Shown one piece after another: positions 48,041-57,838 of a DNA stretch of 64,000 bases. Both the position numbers and the translations under genes were made by a program. A model generated the notes under the pieces. That model did no database searches, was not told where the DNA came from, and was given only the letters and a program-made list of their open reading frames with translations. Every line of letters starts with the position of its first letter. Positions within the stretch are counted from its first letter, which is position 1. The stretch covers positions 1,798,001 through 1,862,000 of the forward strand of contig NC_016041.1 of assembly GCF_000226565.1 (NCBI RefSeq), written 5' to 3'. Origin of the DNA: Glaciecola nitratireducens FR1064. GTDB taxonomy: Bacteria; Pseudomonadota; Gammaproteobacteria; Enterobacterales; Alteromonadaceae.

Positions 48041-50371
48041 TTAGTTTGTTGCGGTAGGCAAAATATTGATAGTGTGTATCGCAGTTCCTGGTAATAGAGG
48101 TGTATTATCCGCCTCTGCGTAATCGCTAAAACCAGCACTAAAAAATTCAGATAAAGGATGACCAGACTGTCCTCCTGGCACAGTTAAAATTGCCTTGTCT
48201 TCATTTCCCGGCCTCACTATCAGTCGCTGCGATGCGCCAAACTTAGGTAGTTGGACAGCAGGCATGTAGCTATCTCCAAATCCATCTACTTCTGGCATAT
48301 TGAGTAAGCCGGCAAGCGGGCCTAATTGAGCAGCAAAGGGATGTTGTACCTTAAGCTTGTTTACCTCACCCCATTCGAGACCCTCTAATGTTTCGGCATC
48401 TGCGTTATACTGCTTGATTAGGTCTGCTTTTGTACTTTCATAACTTGCGATGAGAAACTCGTCATAGGAAGTAAATTCACTTGGCAACCACCCCTGTGCT
48501 TCTTTGTCTAATAGCTGCCAAACTGCTGGTTCTATGCTGCGCAATGCGGTTCCTAAAGAGAGCTTGTTGTCTTGCATTCTATTGTAAATTGGAGCTAGCA
48601 GTGAGTTGATTACTGTTGAACGGTAGCGTCGCGCTAGGGTGTATCCAATCGACTCAGGGCATGCGCAGTTTTTCCACTGCATTAGTATTTTAATATCGTT
48701 CGCGTATCGTTTCTCGTTATTGCCTAGTAGGTTAATCAGTTTTGTATGCCATGGCATAATAAATCGAGCATCGTTGTCCATTTGTATTGAATAAAAATCC
48801 TGTTCGTTAAACCGCTGTTTTTCAAACAGGCGATCTCTAATTTGCAATCCTCTGGCACCAACTGCATAGCCGCCATCACCGTACCTCAGAAAATCATCTG
48901 CGGAAATAACCCGTGCATTTGCCGTCCATAATCGTCCGTGACTAGGATTAATATAAGTTGGCAATGCTGCTTCTTGCGCCAACCAGAGTTCAGAGTAGTC
49001 CTTCTCATCGATCGCAAAAAGAGTCGGTGTTGTTCTAGCTGCTACTGCACCAATCGGGCGCCAGCCAGCGTTGCCTTGTGAATCTGCTAGCATGAAATTT
49101 TGTACTGGAATACGCACTTTGTCTGCAATAGCAAAAGCCTCGGTCAAATTTTTAGCCTCAGCCATTTCCATGATTGACATGTTGACTGCGTAGTCTTGAT
49201 GAGCAACCCACGCCAAGGCATAGCGACTTCCATTCATCGTCTTTACCGGGCCATATTGACTCATTTCAATTTCGAGTACTTCTTCGCTATTTTTTAACTT
49301 AATGACTTCGCGTACGACGCGAGTTTTTGTGCTCTCGTTCAGTCTCACCCAATCAACATTATCTAAGTTTGCATTGGTAAAGCCCCAAGCAACATAGCCG
49401 TTTGAACCAACGATAATGATAGGGGTTCCGGGTAATGAGACACCAGTGATAGTTGTATTATTTCCATCGGTTTTATAATTTAACTGAGCTCGATACCAAA
49501 TCGGTGGCACTCTTAGACCCAAGTGCATATCGTCGCTGACCATCGCGCTGTCGGTATCGGTTAAGTTCCCGGTAACGGCCCAATTGTTACTGCCAATATC
49601 TAGGGGTTCTGGAATACTGTTGTATGCTAGCAAGCCGTTTTGGGCATCTGTAGTAATTCCTGTTTTACTCGAATTAAGGTTCAAGTTTGGAATGTCAGGA
49701 TTTTCTCCGCGAACAATAGTGCCGTCTAAAGGTGCTTGATAAGGGCTTGGCATATTAAAAAAATCTAATAGGCCATAACCAAATTCCTCAACTAAAAATG
49801 TATTTACTAAATCCCTTTCTACCTGATTGCCCTGCAAATCAAGATACATGCTATAACTAACTAGCAAGCTATCCTCAGGCAGCCAGTCTCTAAATTCCGT
49901 GCTAGTTAGCAAATATTCAAAAGGTCTTGCGGTATATTCACTAGCGGCTAGGTTGACGCCTTTTGCATAACTTTCTAGTAATATTTTTTGATCTTCAGGC
50001 AGGTTCTTAACTGCTTTTTTTGCGCGTTGGCGGAACTGATGAAAGCGCGCTTTTTTATCTACGTTAATAGCAATATTACCTACAATCTCGGAGAGCTCAC
50101 CTGCAGCGCTACGACGCAGTAGGTCCATCTGAAATAAACGATCCTGCCCATGTGCATAACCCAGAGCGAAAACTGCATCAGAATGCGATGATGCTGTAAT
50201 TTTAGCAACGCCAATACTGTCTCGTTCAATTGTTGTAGCAGCTTTTATCCACTGTGTTGAAAATTCTTTATCCAACGAGGGTAAACTTGCACGCAAAATA
50301 AAATAAGCGACAAGGAAAATCAGGATGACGACAGAAAAAATAGTAAAGAGGAGAGGTTTGACGTACTTCAT
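48041..50371 (-). CDS. Penicillin-acylase-family N-terminal-nucleophile hydrolase
   Basis: 776 residues. A hydrophobic N-terminus (about 6-28) directs export. A helical alpha part (about 35-225) contains ALGYAHGQDRLFQMDL. The self-cleavage and nucleophile site is GSNNWAV, with Ser261 as new N-terminus of the beta chain. The C-terminal region has the family ending with the PGGQSGHPLSEFF motif. Relatives cleave acyl chains from beta-lactams or from acyl-homoserine lactone signals, so quorum quenching is possible; the substrate cannot be read here. It is divergent from nagZ. Confidence 0.9.
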   Translation of the reverse strand: MKYVKPLLFTIFSVVILIFLVAYFILRASLPSLDKEFSTQWIKAATTIERDSIGVAKITASSHSDAVFALGYAHGQDRLFQMDLLRRSAAGELSEIVGNIAINVDKKARFHQFRQRAKKAVKNLPEDQKILLESYAKGVNLAASEYTARPFEYLLTSTEFRDWLPEDSLLVSYSMYLDLQGNQVERDLVNTFLVEEFGYGLLDFFNMPSPYQAPLDGTIVRGENPDIPNLNLNSSKTGITTDAQNGLLAYNSIPEPLDIGSNNWAVTGNLTDTDSAMVSDDMHLGLRVPPIWYRAQLNYKTDGNNTTITGVSLPGTPIIIVGSNGYVAWGFTNANLDNVDWVRLNESTKTRVVREVIKLKNSEEVLEIEMSQYGPVKTMNGSRYALAWVAHQDYAVNMSIMEMAEAKNLTEAFAIADKVRIPVQNFMLADSQGNAGWRPIGAVAARTTPTLFAIDEKDYSELWLAQEAALPTYINPSHGRLWTANARVISADDFLRYGDGGYAVGARGLQIRDRLFEKQRFNEQDFYSIQMDNDARFIMPWHTKLINLLGNNEKRYANDIKILMQWKNCACPESIGYTLARRYRSTVINSLLAPIYNRMQDNKLSLGTALRSIEPAVWQLLDKEAQGWLPSEFTSYDEFLIASYESTKADLIKQYNADAETLEGLEWGEVNKLKVQHPFAAQLGPLAGLLNMPEVDGFGDSYMPAVQLPKFGASQRLIVRPGNEDKAILTVPGGQSGHPLSEFFSAGFSDYAEADNTPLLPGTAIHTINILPTATN

Positions 50372-50494
50372 TTGTTTTTCTTTTTATGTTTAACCTTTAT
50401 GATGGTTAAGGCTAAGCGAAACCTACTTCGCTTACAAGTTTTATCCCTAACGCGGTTTTTGATCATCGCAAAAAAATTGTTTACAAGGAACATT

Positions 50495-51517
50495 ATGTCA
50501 GCGGTTATTCTTGATGTGCACAGTTTTGAACTCAGTTCAGTTGAACGAGAAATGTTACAGCATCCACTATGTGGAGGAGTGATATTATTTAGTCGCAATT
50601 ATGCTGAAAAGCGACAATTGTCAGAATTGATTAAAGACATAAGACGAACTGTGAATAAGCCTTTCCTCATTTCTGTTGATCATGAAGGTGGTCGAGTTCA
50701 GCGTTTCAGAGACGGATTTACGCAAATTCCGGCAATGGCGAATATTGAAAAGTTTGAAAAATCGCACAGTGCTCAGCTTGCCTTGGCACAAAGCATGGGC
50801 TTTTGCATGGCTCATGAACTATTGCAGTTGGATATCGACATTAGCTTTGCACCGGTGCTAGACCTTAATGGTGTAAGTGAAGTTATTGGTAGTAGAGCAT
50901 TTTCATCGGATCCAGACCAAGTAATTTTGTTAAGTGGCGCTTATATAGACGGAATGCATAAGGCGGGTATGAAAAGTACGGGCAAACATTTTCCAGGTCA
51001 CGGCTCCGTCACAGAAGACAGTCATATTGCGATGCCAGTTGATAATCGCAGTTTTGAAGACATTCAACAGCAAGATATGCGAGTGTTTCAGCAACTTATT
51101 AAAGCGAAAAAAGTAGATGCAGTTATGCCTGCGCATGTCATATATCCTCAAGTAGACGATAAACCTGCAGGCTTTTCTGAAATTTGGATACAGCAAATTT
51201 TACGTAAGCAACTCGGTTTTGAAGGCGTCGTATTTTCAGATGACTTGTCAATGCAGGCAGCAAGTGTTGCTGGAAGTGTGACCGAGCGGGCAGAGCAAGC
51301 AATTGAAGCTGGTTGTGATATGGTTTTAGTATGTAATTCGCCCTCACAGGCGGAGAAAGTGCTAGATGGATTGAGTCAACTTAAGGTCTATAGTCAACGA
51401 TGGCGTGAACTGTTGCAAAAAAACAGCCAGCAGCGCGACGTAGATAAGCATCAACGAGACGCCACTTACCTTTCGAGTAGTCAGCTCATTAATCGCCTAA
51501 ATGAGCAGTTTTCTTAA
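50495..51517 (+). CDS. nagZ: Beta-N-acetylhexosaminidase NagZ
   Basis: 340 residues from the ATG at 50495, with an AAGGA site and the normal NagZ start MSAVILDVHSFEL; the longer frame from 50372 overlaps the divergent gene's promoter region and is rejected. Family 3 glycosidase motifs are LFSRNY, SVDHEGGRVQRF, the catalytic His loop KHFPGHGSV (about 163) and the nucleophile VFSDDLSM (about 248). It removes GlcNAc from anhydromuropeptides in cell-wall recycling in the cytoplasm and can affect AmpC induction where ampC exists. Confidence 0.95.
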   Translation: MSAVILDVHSFELSSVEREMLQHPLCGGVILFSRNYAEKRQLSELIKDIRRTVNKPFLISVDHEGGRVQRFRDGFTQIPAMANIEKFEKSHSAQLALAQSMGFCMAHELLQLDIDISFAPVLDLNGVSEVIGSRAFSSDPDQVILLSGAYIDGMHKAGMKSTGKHFPGHGSVTEDSHIAMPVDNRSFEDIQQQDMRVFQQLIKAKKVDAVMPAHVIYPQVDDKPAGFSEIWIQQILRKQLGFEGVVFSDDLSMQAASVAGSVTERAEQAIEAGCDMVLVCNSPSQAEKVLDGLSQLKVYSQRWRELLQKNSQQRDVDKHQRDATYLSSSQLINRLNEQFS

Positions 51518-51562
51518 AGCTACCGCTATGTGCATCAATGTGAACAAACGAGCGACTTTTAA

Positions 51563-51602
51563 TTTATAAAAACACTGCCATTCGATAAATGAAAGGCAGT
51601 GT
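51563..51602 (-). terminator. Intrinsic terminator downstream of the adenosyltransferase gene
   Basis: On the minus strand ACACTGCC (51602-51595) pairs perfectly with GGCAGTGT (51579-51572) and is followed by TTTTTATAAA. It lies 9 bp past the stop codon and between convergent genes. Confidence 0.72.
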
Positions 51603-51610
51603 GAATTTCT

Positions 51611-52153
51611 TCAGACTTCAATATCTGCAATTTTCGATCGAAAGTTTAATGCTCTAGCAGCAACGAAAAAGTAATCCGACAAGCGGTTTAAATATTGAAT
51701 ACAAATATCAGGCACGTTTTGCTGTTGCGCAACACTAACAATAGTGCGTTCAGCTCTTCTAGTGACGGTTCTACATATATGCGCTTGAGCTGCTAACTGA
51801 CTGCCGCCAGGTAAAATAAACTTGGTCTGCGGCGGCAGTTCTTGCTGTAGTTTATCAATCGCCTCCTCGAGAAGCTGCGTCGCATTGTCATCAATTTGTG
51901 GCTTGTCAGAAATAGCGAAACCAATGCTGAACAGGGTTTTCTGAATGCCAAACATAAACGCTTGACTCAAGCAGGGCTCTGCCTCGTCGAATTTGTCGGT
52001 AATTAACAACGCACTTAACATTCCAATGTGGCTGTTTAATTCGTCAATAGAACCATAGCACTCTAAAATAGCATCGTTTTTATTTAGTCTGAGTACTTCA
52101 GAGGTATAGACTTGCGTCGTCCCTTTGTCACCGGTTTTAGTATATATCTTCAT
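51611..52153 (-). CDS. Cob(I)alamin adenosyltransferase, PduO type
   Basis: 180 residues. The ATP-binding N-terminus YTKTGDKGTTQVY and the C-terminal helices CRTVTRRAERT and LNRLSDYFFVAAR define the PduO-type ATP:cob(I)alamin adenosyltransferases, which make coenzyme B12. It overlaps csiV upstream by 17 bp and is last in the mfd-csiV unit. A CbiM-like membrane protein is encoded 8 kb away, so the cell may take up cobalt or corrinoids, but no B12 synthesis gene is in the window. Confidence 0.9.
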   Translation of the reverse strand: MKIYTKTGDKGTTQVYTSEVLRLNKNDAILECYGSIDELNSHIGMLSALLITDKFDEAEPCLSQAFMFGIQKTLFSIGFAISDKPQIDDNATQLLEEAIDKLQQELPPQTKFILPGGSQLAAQAHICRTVTRRAERTIVSVAQQQNVPDICIQYLNRLSDYFFVAARALNFRSKIADIEV

Positions 52154-53447
52154 CGTCTACTTCTTTTGGCTTTTCATAGCGTTCTAGTCTAATAATTATC
52201 CCGATTTTAGGATGATCAAAATAATGTATCTGCTTACTAATAACACGTCTTCGTTGCTTAAACGGGTATTGTTCGATTTCAGCTTCACCAAACGTGTTTA
52301 GCTGCAGCTCATTGAAGCCAAACTCTGAATCAATATGCAAATAGGGAACTCGGTTAATATAATTCAAGTAAACCTTTACTTTACCATCCAATTCCCAGAC
52401 GTCGTCAGTTGAGGGCTTTGTCTCGGAGCCGCTGGCTTTGATATTCTCTCTGTCTTGCCAATTAACAGGCTTCGCATCGACTAATTGCTGCTTTAACTCA
52501 GCAAAAAATGTTTCCGAATTTTGATCGATAACGTTGTTGAGCTCAGGATCGTATTTTTGCTTCAATACGGCATAAGATGGTGAAGGTTCAGGGGGAAGCA
52601 ATAACTTGTCACCAGAAAATACGCGATAAAATTTTGCGTTATCTTCTCCAAAGACAACGGGTTGACGCCATGCCATATGACTTAGTGGAGTGATGTCACG
52701 TTGAGCAAACAGCCTCTTAGCATAGTCAATTAGCGTCAGCTGTTTGTCAGCTAACAAATGTGCATTCTCAGAAATAGTCATTATGGGTTGTTGTAAATAC
52801 GTTGATGTTTTATTGACGCTATTGATAGCTAGGAATGAGCTAGCTATCTCTTTTTTAGCTGCACCGCAATTTTGCTTGTCTAGCAGGATCGCAAAACGTT
52901 CCTCAGTAGTTAATACGGGCTGACGTGTTTTAAACTGTTTAGCAACATCATCGTTGTTTTTTTCTTCTGTCTTTATTTCTAGTTCACCGCTATCGCTCGT
53001 AAGCGCGAAAATGTCGAAAGCGGAGAGATTCGACTGAAATATTGAATGATTCGCTGAACATTCGTAAAGCATTTTTTGTAAATCAATTAGTGGGTTTGCT
53101 TGGCGATATAAAGGCAGGCTGATTAAATCAGTGACATTTTCAAGAGATACTTCCAATCCAGTGTAGCTGAAGTCTTCCTCAAGCGGTGTGCTTGAGGTGT
53201 TGCGTTTAAAGGTAATCACTTCAACGTCAAACCACCAGTCCTCGTCTTCTGCCGACGATGTTTGTGAAGATGCATGCATCGGTGCTGATAGCATGGACAG
53301 TGCAAAAGTTAAGGCTGTGATAGTTGATAAACGCTGTTTTGTATTGGCAACGCAGCTTGCAGCAGTTTTTAAACCCGCAATGACATTGCGCCGAACATTT
53401 GCGACGCGATTACTGCAGAGATTGATAACTATAGCGCTAGCTTGCAT
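52137..53447 (-). CDS. csiV: CsiV-like peptidoglycan-binding protein
   Basis: 436 residues with a long N-terminal export region (hydrophobic about 44-55, cut near MHASS). The mature protein begins WWFDVEVITFKRN and ends with the KVYLNYINRVPYLHID strand and the IHYFDHPKIGIIIRLERYE tail, both typical of CsiV. In Vibrio cholerae CsiV binds peptidoglycan and activates LpoA/PBP1A for wall synthesis. The middle part (about 110-330) is poorly conserved and low in motifs. It overlaps mfd by 11 bp and the adenosyltransferase by 17 bp. Confidence 0.78.
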   Translation of the reverse strand: MQASAIVINLCSNRVANVRRNVIAGLKTAASCVANTKQRLSTITALTFALSMLSAPMHASSQTSSAEDEDWWFDVEVITFKRNTSSTPLEEDFSYTGLEVSLENVTDLISLPLYRQANPLIDLQKMLYECSANHSIFQSNLSAFDIFALTSDSGELEIKTEEKNNDDVAKQFKTRQPVLTTEERFAILLDKQNCGAAKKEIASSFLAINSVNKTSTYLQQPIMTISENAHLLADKQLTLIDYAKRLFAQRDITPLSHMAWRQPVVFGEDNAKFYRVFSGDKLLLPPEPSPSYAVLKQKYDPELNNVIDQNSETFFAELKQQLVDAKPVNWQDRENIKASGSETKPSTDDVWELDGKVKVYLNYINRVPYLHIDSEFGFNELQLNTFGEAEIEQYPFKQRRRVISKQIHYFDHPKIGIIIRLERYEKPKEVDDEDIY

Positions 53448-56400
53448 GGCATTCCTTTAATAGTTTGTTGAGTAATTCTCTAACATGATCCAGTTTTTGC
53501 TGGGCACTGTCGAGCTTTTTCATAAATCTTAGCTTTTGAGGGCCTTCAAACTTGTATTGACTGGGATGCTTTTGGATAAGCTGTATTAAAAAGCCAGCAT
53601 CAATGGTTGTCGTCTGATCGAAATCAATAAGACCGCCAGTCTGCGTTGCTTCGATTTTTCGAATCCCAATTTTTTGGGCCGTTAATTTAAGACCTGATTG
53701 TTTGACCAAATTCTTTGCACTATCAGGCAGTAAACCGAAGCGATCGATTAGCTCAATTTGGTATTCATCAATCTCGTTTTGATTTTTACAACCAGCCAGT
53801 TTCTTATAAAGCGATAAACGTGTATTTACATCGCCGATATAATCATCAGGAAGTAGGGCGGGTATGCGCAAGTCAACCTCAGTCTGAGCGGCAAGTACGT
53901 CATCTAATGATGGCTCTCGGCCTTCTTTCAACGCTTCGACAGCTTGCTCAAGCATTTCCATGTAAAGGCTAAAGCCAATAGTATTGATTTGTCCAGACTG
54001 GTCGTCACCTAATAGTTCACCCGCCCCACGAATTTCTAAATCGTGCGTTGCAAGTGCGAATCCTGCGCCAAGATCCTCGAGTGATGCAATAGCATCAAGG
54101 CGTTTGGCTGCATCCTTAGTCATGCGTTTTGGATGTGGCGTTAATAAGTAAGCATAGGCCTGGTGGTGCGAACGGCCAACACGACCTCTAAGCTGATGTA
54201 ATTGTGCCAGGCCTAAATGGTCTGCTCTGTCCATTATGATGGTATTTGCGGTAGGGACATCGATGCCTGTTTCGACAATAGTGGTACATACCAATACATT
54301 GTAGCGCTGGTGATAAAAGTCATTCATCACGTTTTCGAGTTCACGCTCACGCATCTGACCGTGACCGATAGCAATCCTGGCCTCAGGAATGATGTCTTCG
54401 ATTTCTTTAGCTGTTTTCTCAATCGTTTTCACTTCGTTGTGCAGGAAGTAAACTTGGCCACCGCGCAAAATTTCGCGCATGATAGCTTCGCGAATAATGT
54501 CAGTTTGACGCACTTGCACAAACGTTTTTATGGCAAGTCGTTTGGCTGGCGGTGTTGCGATGATAGATAAATCACGCATGCCGCTAAGCGCCATATTCAA
54601 CGTTCGAGGAATAGGGGTAGCAGTTAGTGTGAGAATATCTACATCGGCTCGCAATGCTTTAAATTTTTCTTTTTGACGAACGCCGAAGCGATGTTCTTCA
54701 TCGATAATGACAAGGCCTAAGTCTTTAAACTTGACGTCGTCTTGCAGCAGTTTGTGGGTGCCGATAACAATATCACCCTGTCCGTCGGCAAGATCTTCAA
54801 TGACGGCTTTTTGTTCTTTGGCAGAACCAAAGCGAGAGATAACCTCTATTTTAAATGGCCACTGTGCAAAACGATCTTTAAAGTTTTCATAATGCTGTTG
54901 TGCTAACAGCGTTGTTGGTACCAAAATAGCGACTTGTTTTCCTGTTGATGCTGCAATAAACGCTGCGCGCATGGCCACCTCGGTTTTACCGAAACCGACA
55001 TCGCCACATACCAATCTGTCCATTGCATTTGGGCTGCCCATATCTTGCAGGACTGCATTGATAGCTGTTTTTTGATCTATGGTTTCCTCAAACGGGAAGC
55101 TGTCTTCAAATGCTTTATATTCATTCCAATCAATAGGGTATGCATAGCCAGGTTTTGCTGCTCGTTTTGCATAAACGTCCAAAAGTTGTGCCGCAACATC
55201 TCTGACTTTTTCAGCCGCTTTGCGTTTAGCCTTGCTCCAAGTGTCGTTTCCAAGATTATGCAAAGGCGCGTGGTCAGGATCGCCACCACTAAAACGGCTA
55301 ATGAGATGAAGACTAGATACAGGCACATATAACTTCGCTTGTTTTGCATAAGCGATGGCTAAATATTCGGTGGTAACACCGCCAGCGTCAAGCGTTTGCA
55401 ATCCTAAGAAACGACCAACGCCGTGATCAATATGCACAACCGGCTGGCCCTCCGTTAGCTCTGCTAAATTTCTAACAATGGCGCTTTCGTCATTAGCCTT
55501 GCGTTTGTCTTTTAATTTTCGTTTGCTAACTTTATGGCCGAGCAACTGTGTTTCAGTGACAAATAAGAAAGCATGTTTTTTATCGCTAAACTCAAAACTG
55601 TTCTCGACCATCCCGACACAGATAAAAACAGAATGTGTTGACTCATTCAGCGCAGCATCAAAAGTCGGGCTATTGACTGGAAATATCTTTGCTTTGTGCA
55701 ACACATCCATTAAGTTTTCTTTGCGGCCCTGTGATTCAGCGCAAAAAATTACTTTTTTGTTTTTTTCTTTTGCCTTTTTAACTTCAGCTTGAATAGCTTG
55801 GTAGGGATTTGTTGCCGTTAAGTCAATGCCAATACCTTCTATTGGACGGCATTCAAAATTATGCTTTCCCGCTTTTTTCGGCAATGACTCACTCATTATC
55901 TGAGCGCTTGGCCACTGTTTAAGTCTGCTCATTAGCTCATTCGAGTCGAGATATAAATCGATAGGCGACAGTAATGGTCTTGCTAAGTTGTAACGGTACT
56001 GTTCGTAGCGCTGCAATAAATCTTTGTTGAACCGTTCAGATGCCTTATTTAGGTCGCCATAATAAAGCATTAAGGCATCATCATTCAGGTAATCAAATAA
56101 GGTGGATGTTTTTTCAAAAAACAGCGGTAAATAATATTCTATACCGCTGGGCATTGTGCCTTTGCTAACTTGATAAAAAATAGATTCTTTGTCTGCGGTA
56201 TTACTGCGCTCAAACTTGTCTAGGTAACGTTCTCTGAAGCCAGTGATTGAATCTTTATCTGTTGGAAATTCTCTAGCAGGCAGCAAACGTATTTCTTTAG
56301 TTTCCTCTAAGCCACGCTGAGTGTCTGGATCAAAGTAGCGAATCGAATCAATTTCATCATCAAACAAATCAATTCTAAACGGTTGGTCACTTCCCATAGG

Positions 56401-56946
56401 AAACAAATCGATAATGCTACCGCGCACCGAAAATTCACTGTGAGTCATTACCTGGCTTACATGCAGGTATCCTGACTTTTCAAGCTTGCGTTTAAATTCA
56501 TCGGTATTAATCGTTTCGCCAACTTTCAAATACATTAGATGTTGACCAACATAGTCAACTGGCGCTAAACGCTGCAGGATCGTATTAATGGGAACTATGA
56601 ATATACCGGGCTGTTTTTTACTCAGCAAATAAAGTGTTTCTAGGCGCTGCGAAACAATATCTTGATGCGGCGAGAAACCATCATAAGGTAGCGTTTCCCA
56701 GTCAGGAAATAGTTGAACGTGCACTTTTTGATTACGGAGGAAAAAGGCGAGCTCTTTTTCTAGTTTAATTGCACTTGGGCTGTCCTCTATCAATACTAGT
56801 AGAGGTCCATTGTGTTGTTTTGCTGCGTTCGCAATACTGAGTGCTTGGCTGGCACCTTTTAGTTCGCCCCATTGAATATGATCAATAATGTTTGAGCTAT
56901 TCAGTGATTTTGCCTTTGGTAAAGGCACAGAAAATAGATTCGACAT
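53437..56946 (-). CDS. mfd: Transcription-repair coupling factor Mfd
   Basis: 1169 residues, full length. It has a UvrB-homology region (about 15-350), the RNA-polymerase-interacting domain (about 480-560, with VHIDHGVGRFLGL), a RecG-like translocase with Walker A GDVGFGKTE (about 652), DEEH box (about 752), LTATPIPRT and QLRGRVGRS, and the C-terminal TRCF domain. It removes stalled RNA polymerase and recruits UvrA. It is first in a minus-strand unit with csiV and the adenosyltransferase. Confidence 0.97.
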   Translation of the reverse strand: MSNLFSVPLPKAKSLNSSNIIDHIQWGELKGASQALSIANAAKQHNGPLLVLIEDSPSAIKLEKELAFFLRNQKVHVQLFPDWETLPYDGFSPHQDIVSQRLETLYLLSKKQPGIFIVPINTILQRLAPVDYVGQHLMYLKVGETINTDEFKRKLEKSGYLHVSQVMTHSEFSVRGSIIDLFPMGSDQPFRIDLFDDEIDSIRYFDPDTQRGLEETKEIRLLPAREFPTDKDSITGFRERYLDKFERSNTADKESIFYQVSKGTMPSGIEYYLPLFFEKTSTLFDYLNDDALMLYYGDLNKASERFNKDLLQRYEQYRYNLARPLLSPIDLYLDSNELMSRLKQWPSAQIMSESLPKKAGKHNFECRPIEGIGIDLTATNPYQAIQAEVKKAKEKNKKVIFCAESQGRKENLMDVLHKAKIFPVNSPTFDAALNESTHSVFICVGMVENSFEFSDKKHAFLFVTETQLLGHKVSKRKLKDKRKANDESAIVRNLAELTEGQPVVHIDHGVGRFLGLQTLDAGGVTTEYLAIAYAKQAKLYVPVSSLHLISRFSGGDPDHAPLHNLGNDTWSKAKRKAAEKVRDVAAQLLDVYAKRAAKPGYAYPIDWNEYKAFEDSFPFEETIDQKTAINAVLQDMGSPNAMDRLVCGDVGFGKTEVAMRAAFIAASTGKQVAILVPTTLLAQQHYENFKDRFAQWPFKIEVISRFGSAKEQKAVIEDLADGQGDIVIGTHKLLQDDVKFKDLGLVIIDEEHRFGVRQKEKFKALRADVDILTLTATPIPRTLNMALSGMRDLSIIATPPAKRLAIKTFVQVRQTDIIREAIMREILRGGQVYFLHNEVKTIEKTAKEIEDIIPEARIAIGHGQMRERELENVMNDFYHQRYNVLVCTTIVETGIDVPTANTIIMDRADHLGLAQLHQLRGRVGRSHHQAYAYLLTPHPKRMTKDAAKRLDAIASLEDLGAGFALATHDLEIRGAGELLGDDQSGQINTIGFSLYMEMLEQAVEALKEGREPSLDDVLAAQTEVDLRIPALLPDDYIGDVNTRLSLYKKLAGCKNQNEIDEYQIELIDRFGLLPDSAKNLVKQSGLKLTAQKIGIRKIEATQTGGLIDFDQTTTIDAGFLIQLIQKHPSQYKFEGPQKLRFMKKLDSAQQKLDHVRELLNKLLKECHAS

Positions 56947-56973
56947 GCTGCTAAATTGCTTCTCTATGGTTGG

Positions 56974-57576
56974 TTAACGATTGTTTCGCAATTGATGGGT
57001 TTGCAAATGAAGGCTAGCCCGAACAAGCAGTTCTTGGTCTTGCTCGCGGATGTGCGTATAAACGTAGCTAACGTGATAAAGATCATCTACCGCCTCTACG
57101 TTAATCACTTCTGCGAGACAATATATTGCCGCAGCCTCTTGTTCGAGAAAGATTTTTACCTCTGCCGTTGTGCCAATATCGATAGCTGATGAGTGACTCA
57201 CAATAATACCGCCGCCCCCAAATTTAACAGCCTCAGCACGACTATTCTCGTCATCTTGCTGAATCAAAATATAGGACATCATAAGATCTATTTTTCGAGC
57301 TTGAAGTTGCAAATATTTAACGAGCTCTTCGAGCTTTTCACCCATTGAACGCAATGGTTTTAAGGCTTGTGACTCAATTTCCGAAAGTTCAGATGCTATC
57401 TTGAAGGCATACGGCATATTGCTTTCAAACTCCTGCATAGTCTGCATTGCCTGCTTTCCATCAACAATGCTGACGTTGACTTTAGTTGGATGTTTGATTA
57501 AGAAAAATGACTCAAATCGCTGCTTTTTTTCTTCTAATGAGTTCAAATGCAATGTCCTATGCAATATGTCTGACAA
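56974..57576 (-). CDS. PilZ-like c-di-GMP-binding protein
   Basis: 200 residues. The N-terminal part (about 1-110) is helical with FESFFLIKHPTKVNV. The C-terminal part (about 112-195) resembles a PilZ barrel: RAEAVKFGGGGIIVSH followed by GTTAEVKIFL and VYTHIREQDQELL. The normal PilZ RxxxR and D/NxSxxG motifs are not clear, so c-di-GMP binding is uncertain. It is 27 bp upstream of mfd on the same strand; PilZ genes at this place are common in Alteromonadales. It fits the many c-di-GMP enzymes in the window. Confidence 0.65.
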   Translation of the reverse strand: MSDILHRTLHLNSLEEKKQRFESFFLIKHPTKVNVSIVDGKQAMQTMQEFESNMPYAFKIASELSEIESQALKPLRSMGEKLEELVKYLQLQARKIDLMMSYILIQQDDENSRAEAVKFGGGGIIVSHSSAIDIGTTAEVKIFLEQEAAAIYCLAEVINVEAVDDLYHVSYVYTHIREQDQELLVRASLHLQTHQLRNNR

Positions 57577-57838
57577 TGTGAGTTTTATTCACAGATTATT
57601 AATCTTTTAGGATAAATTGTTACTATCTTGCATCAGATGTTTATAATAACGACGTCTGAAACAATGTCATAGACAAGACAAATGCAGCAACGCTGCCAAC
57701 TTACCGTTTGTGACTTTACCAAAAAACGACTCAGGTTTCACTCAGGTTTGCGATCCTTTGTCTTTATATGAAATAAATTACGCTGAGCATCGTTTAATCG
57801 AGGGGCAGCTTAATAAAATAGAGCACAAAACTAAGCTT

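Noticed and set aside
54217-54570. 117-codon plus-strand frame inside mfd
   Set aside because: It is a shadow of the well-supported mfd coding sequence, with no independent motif.
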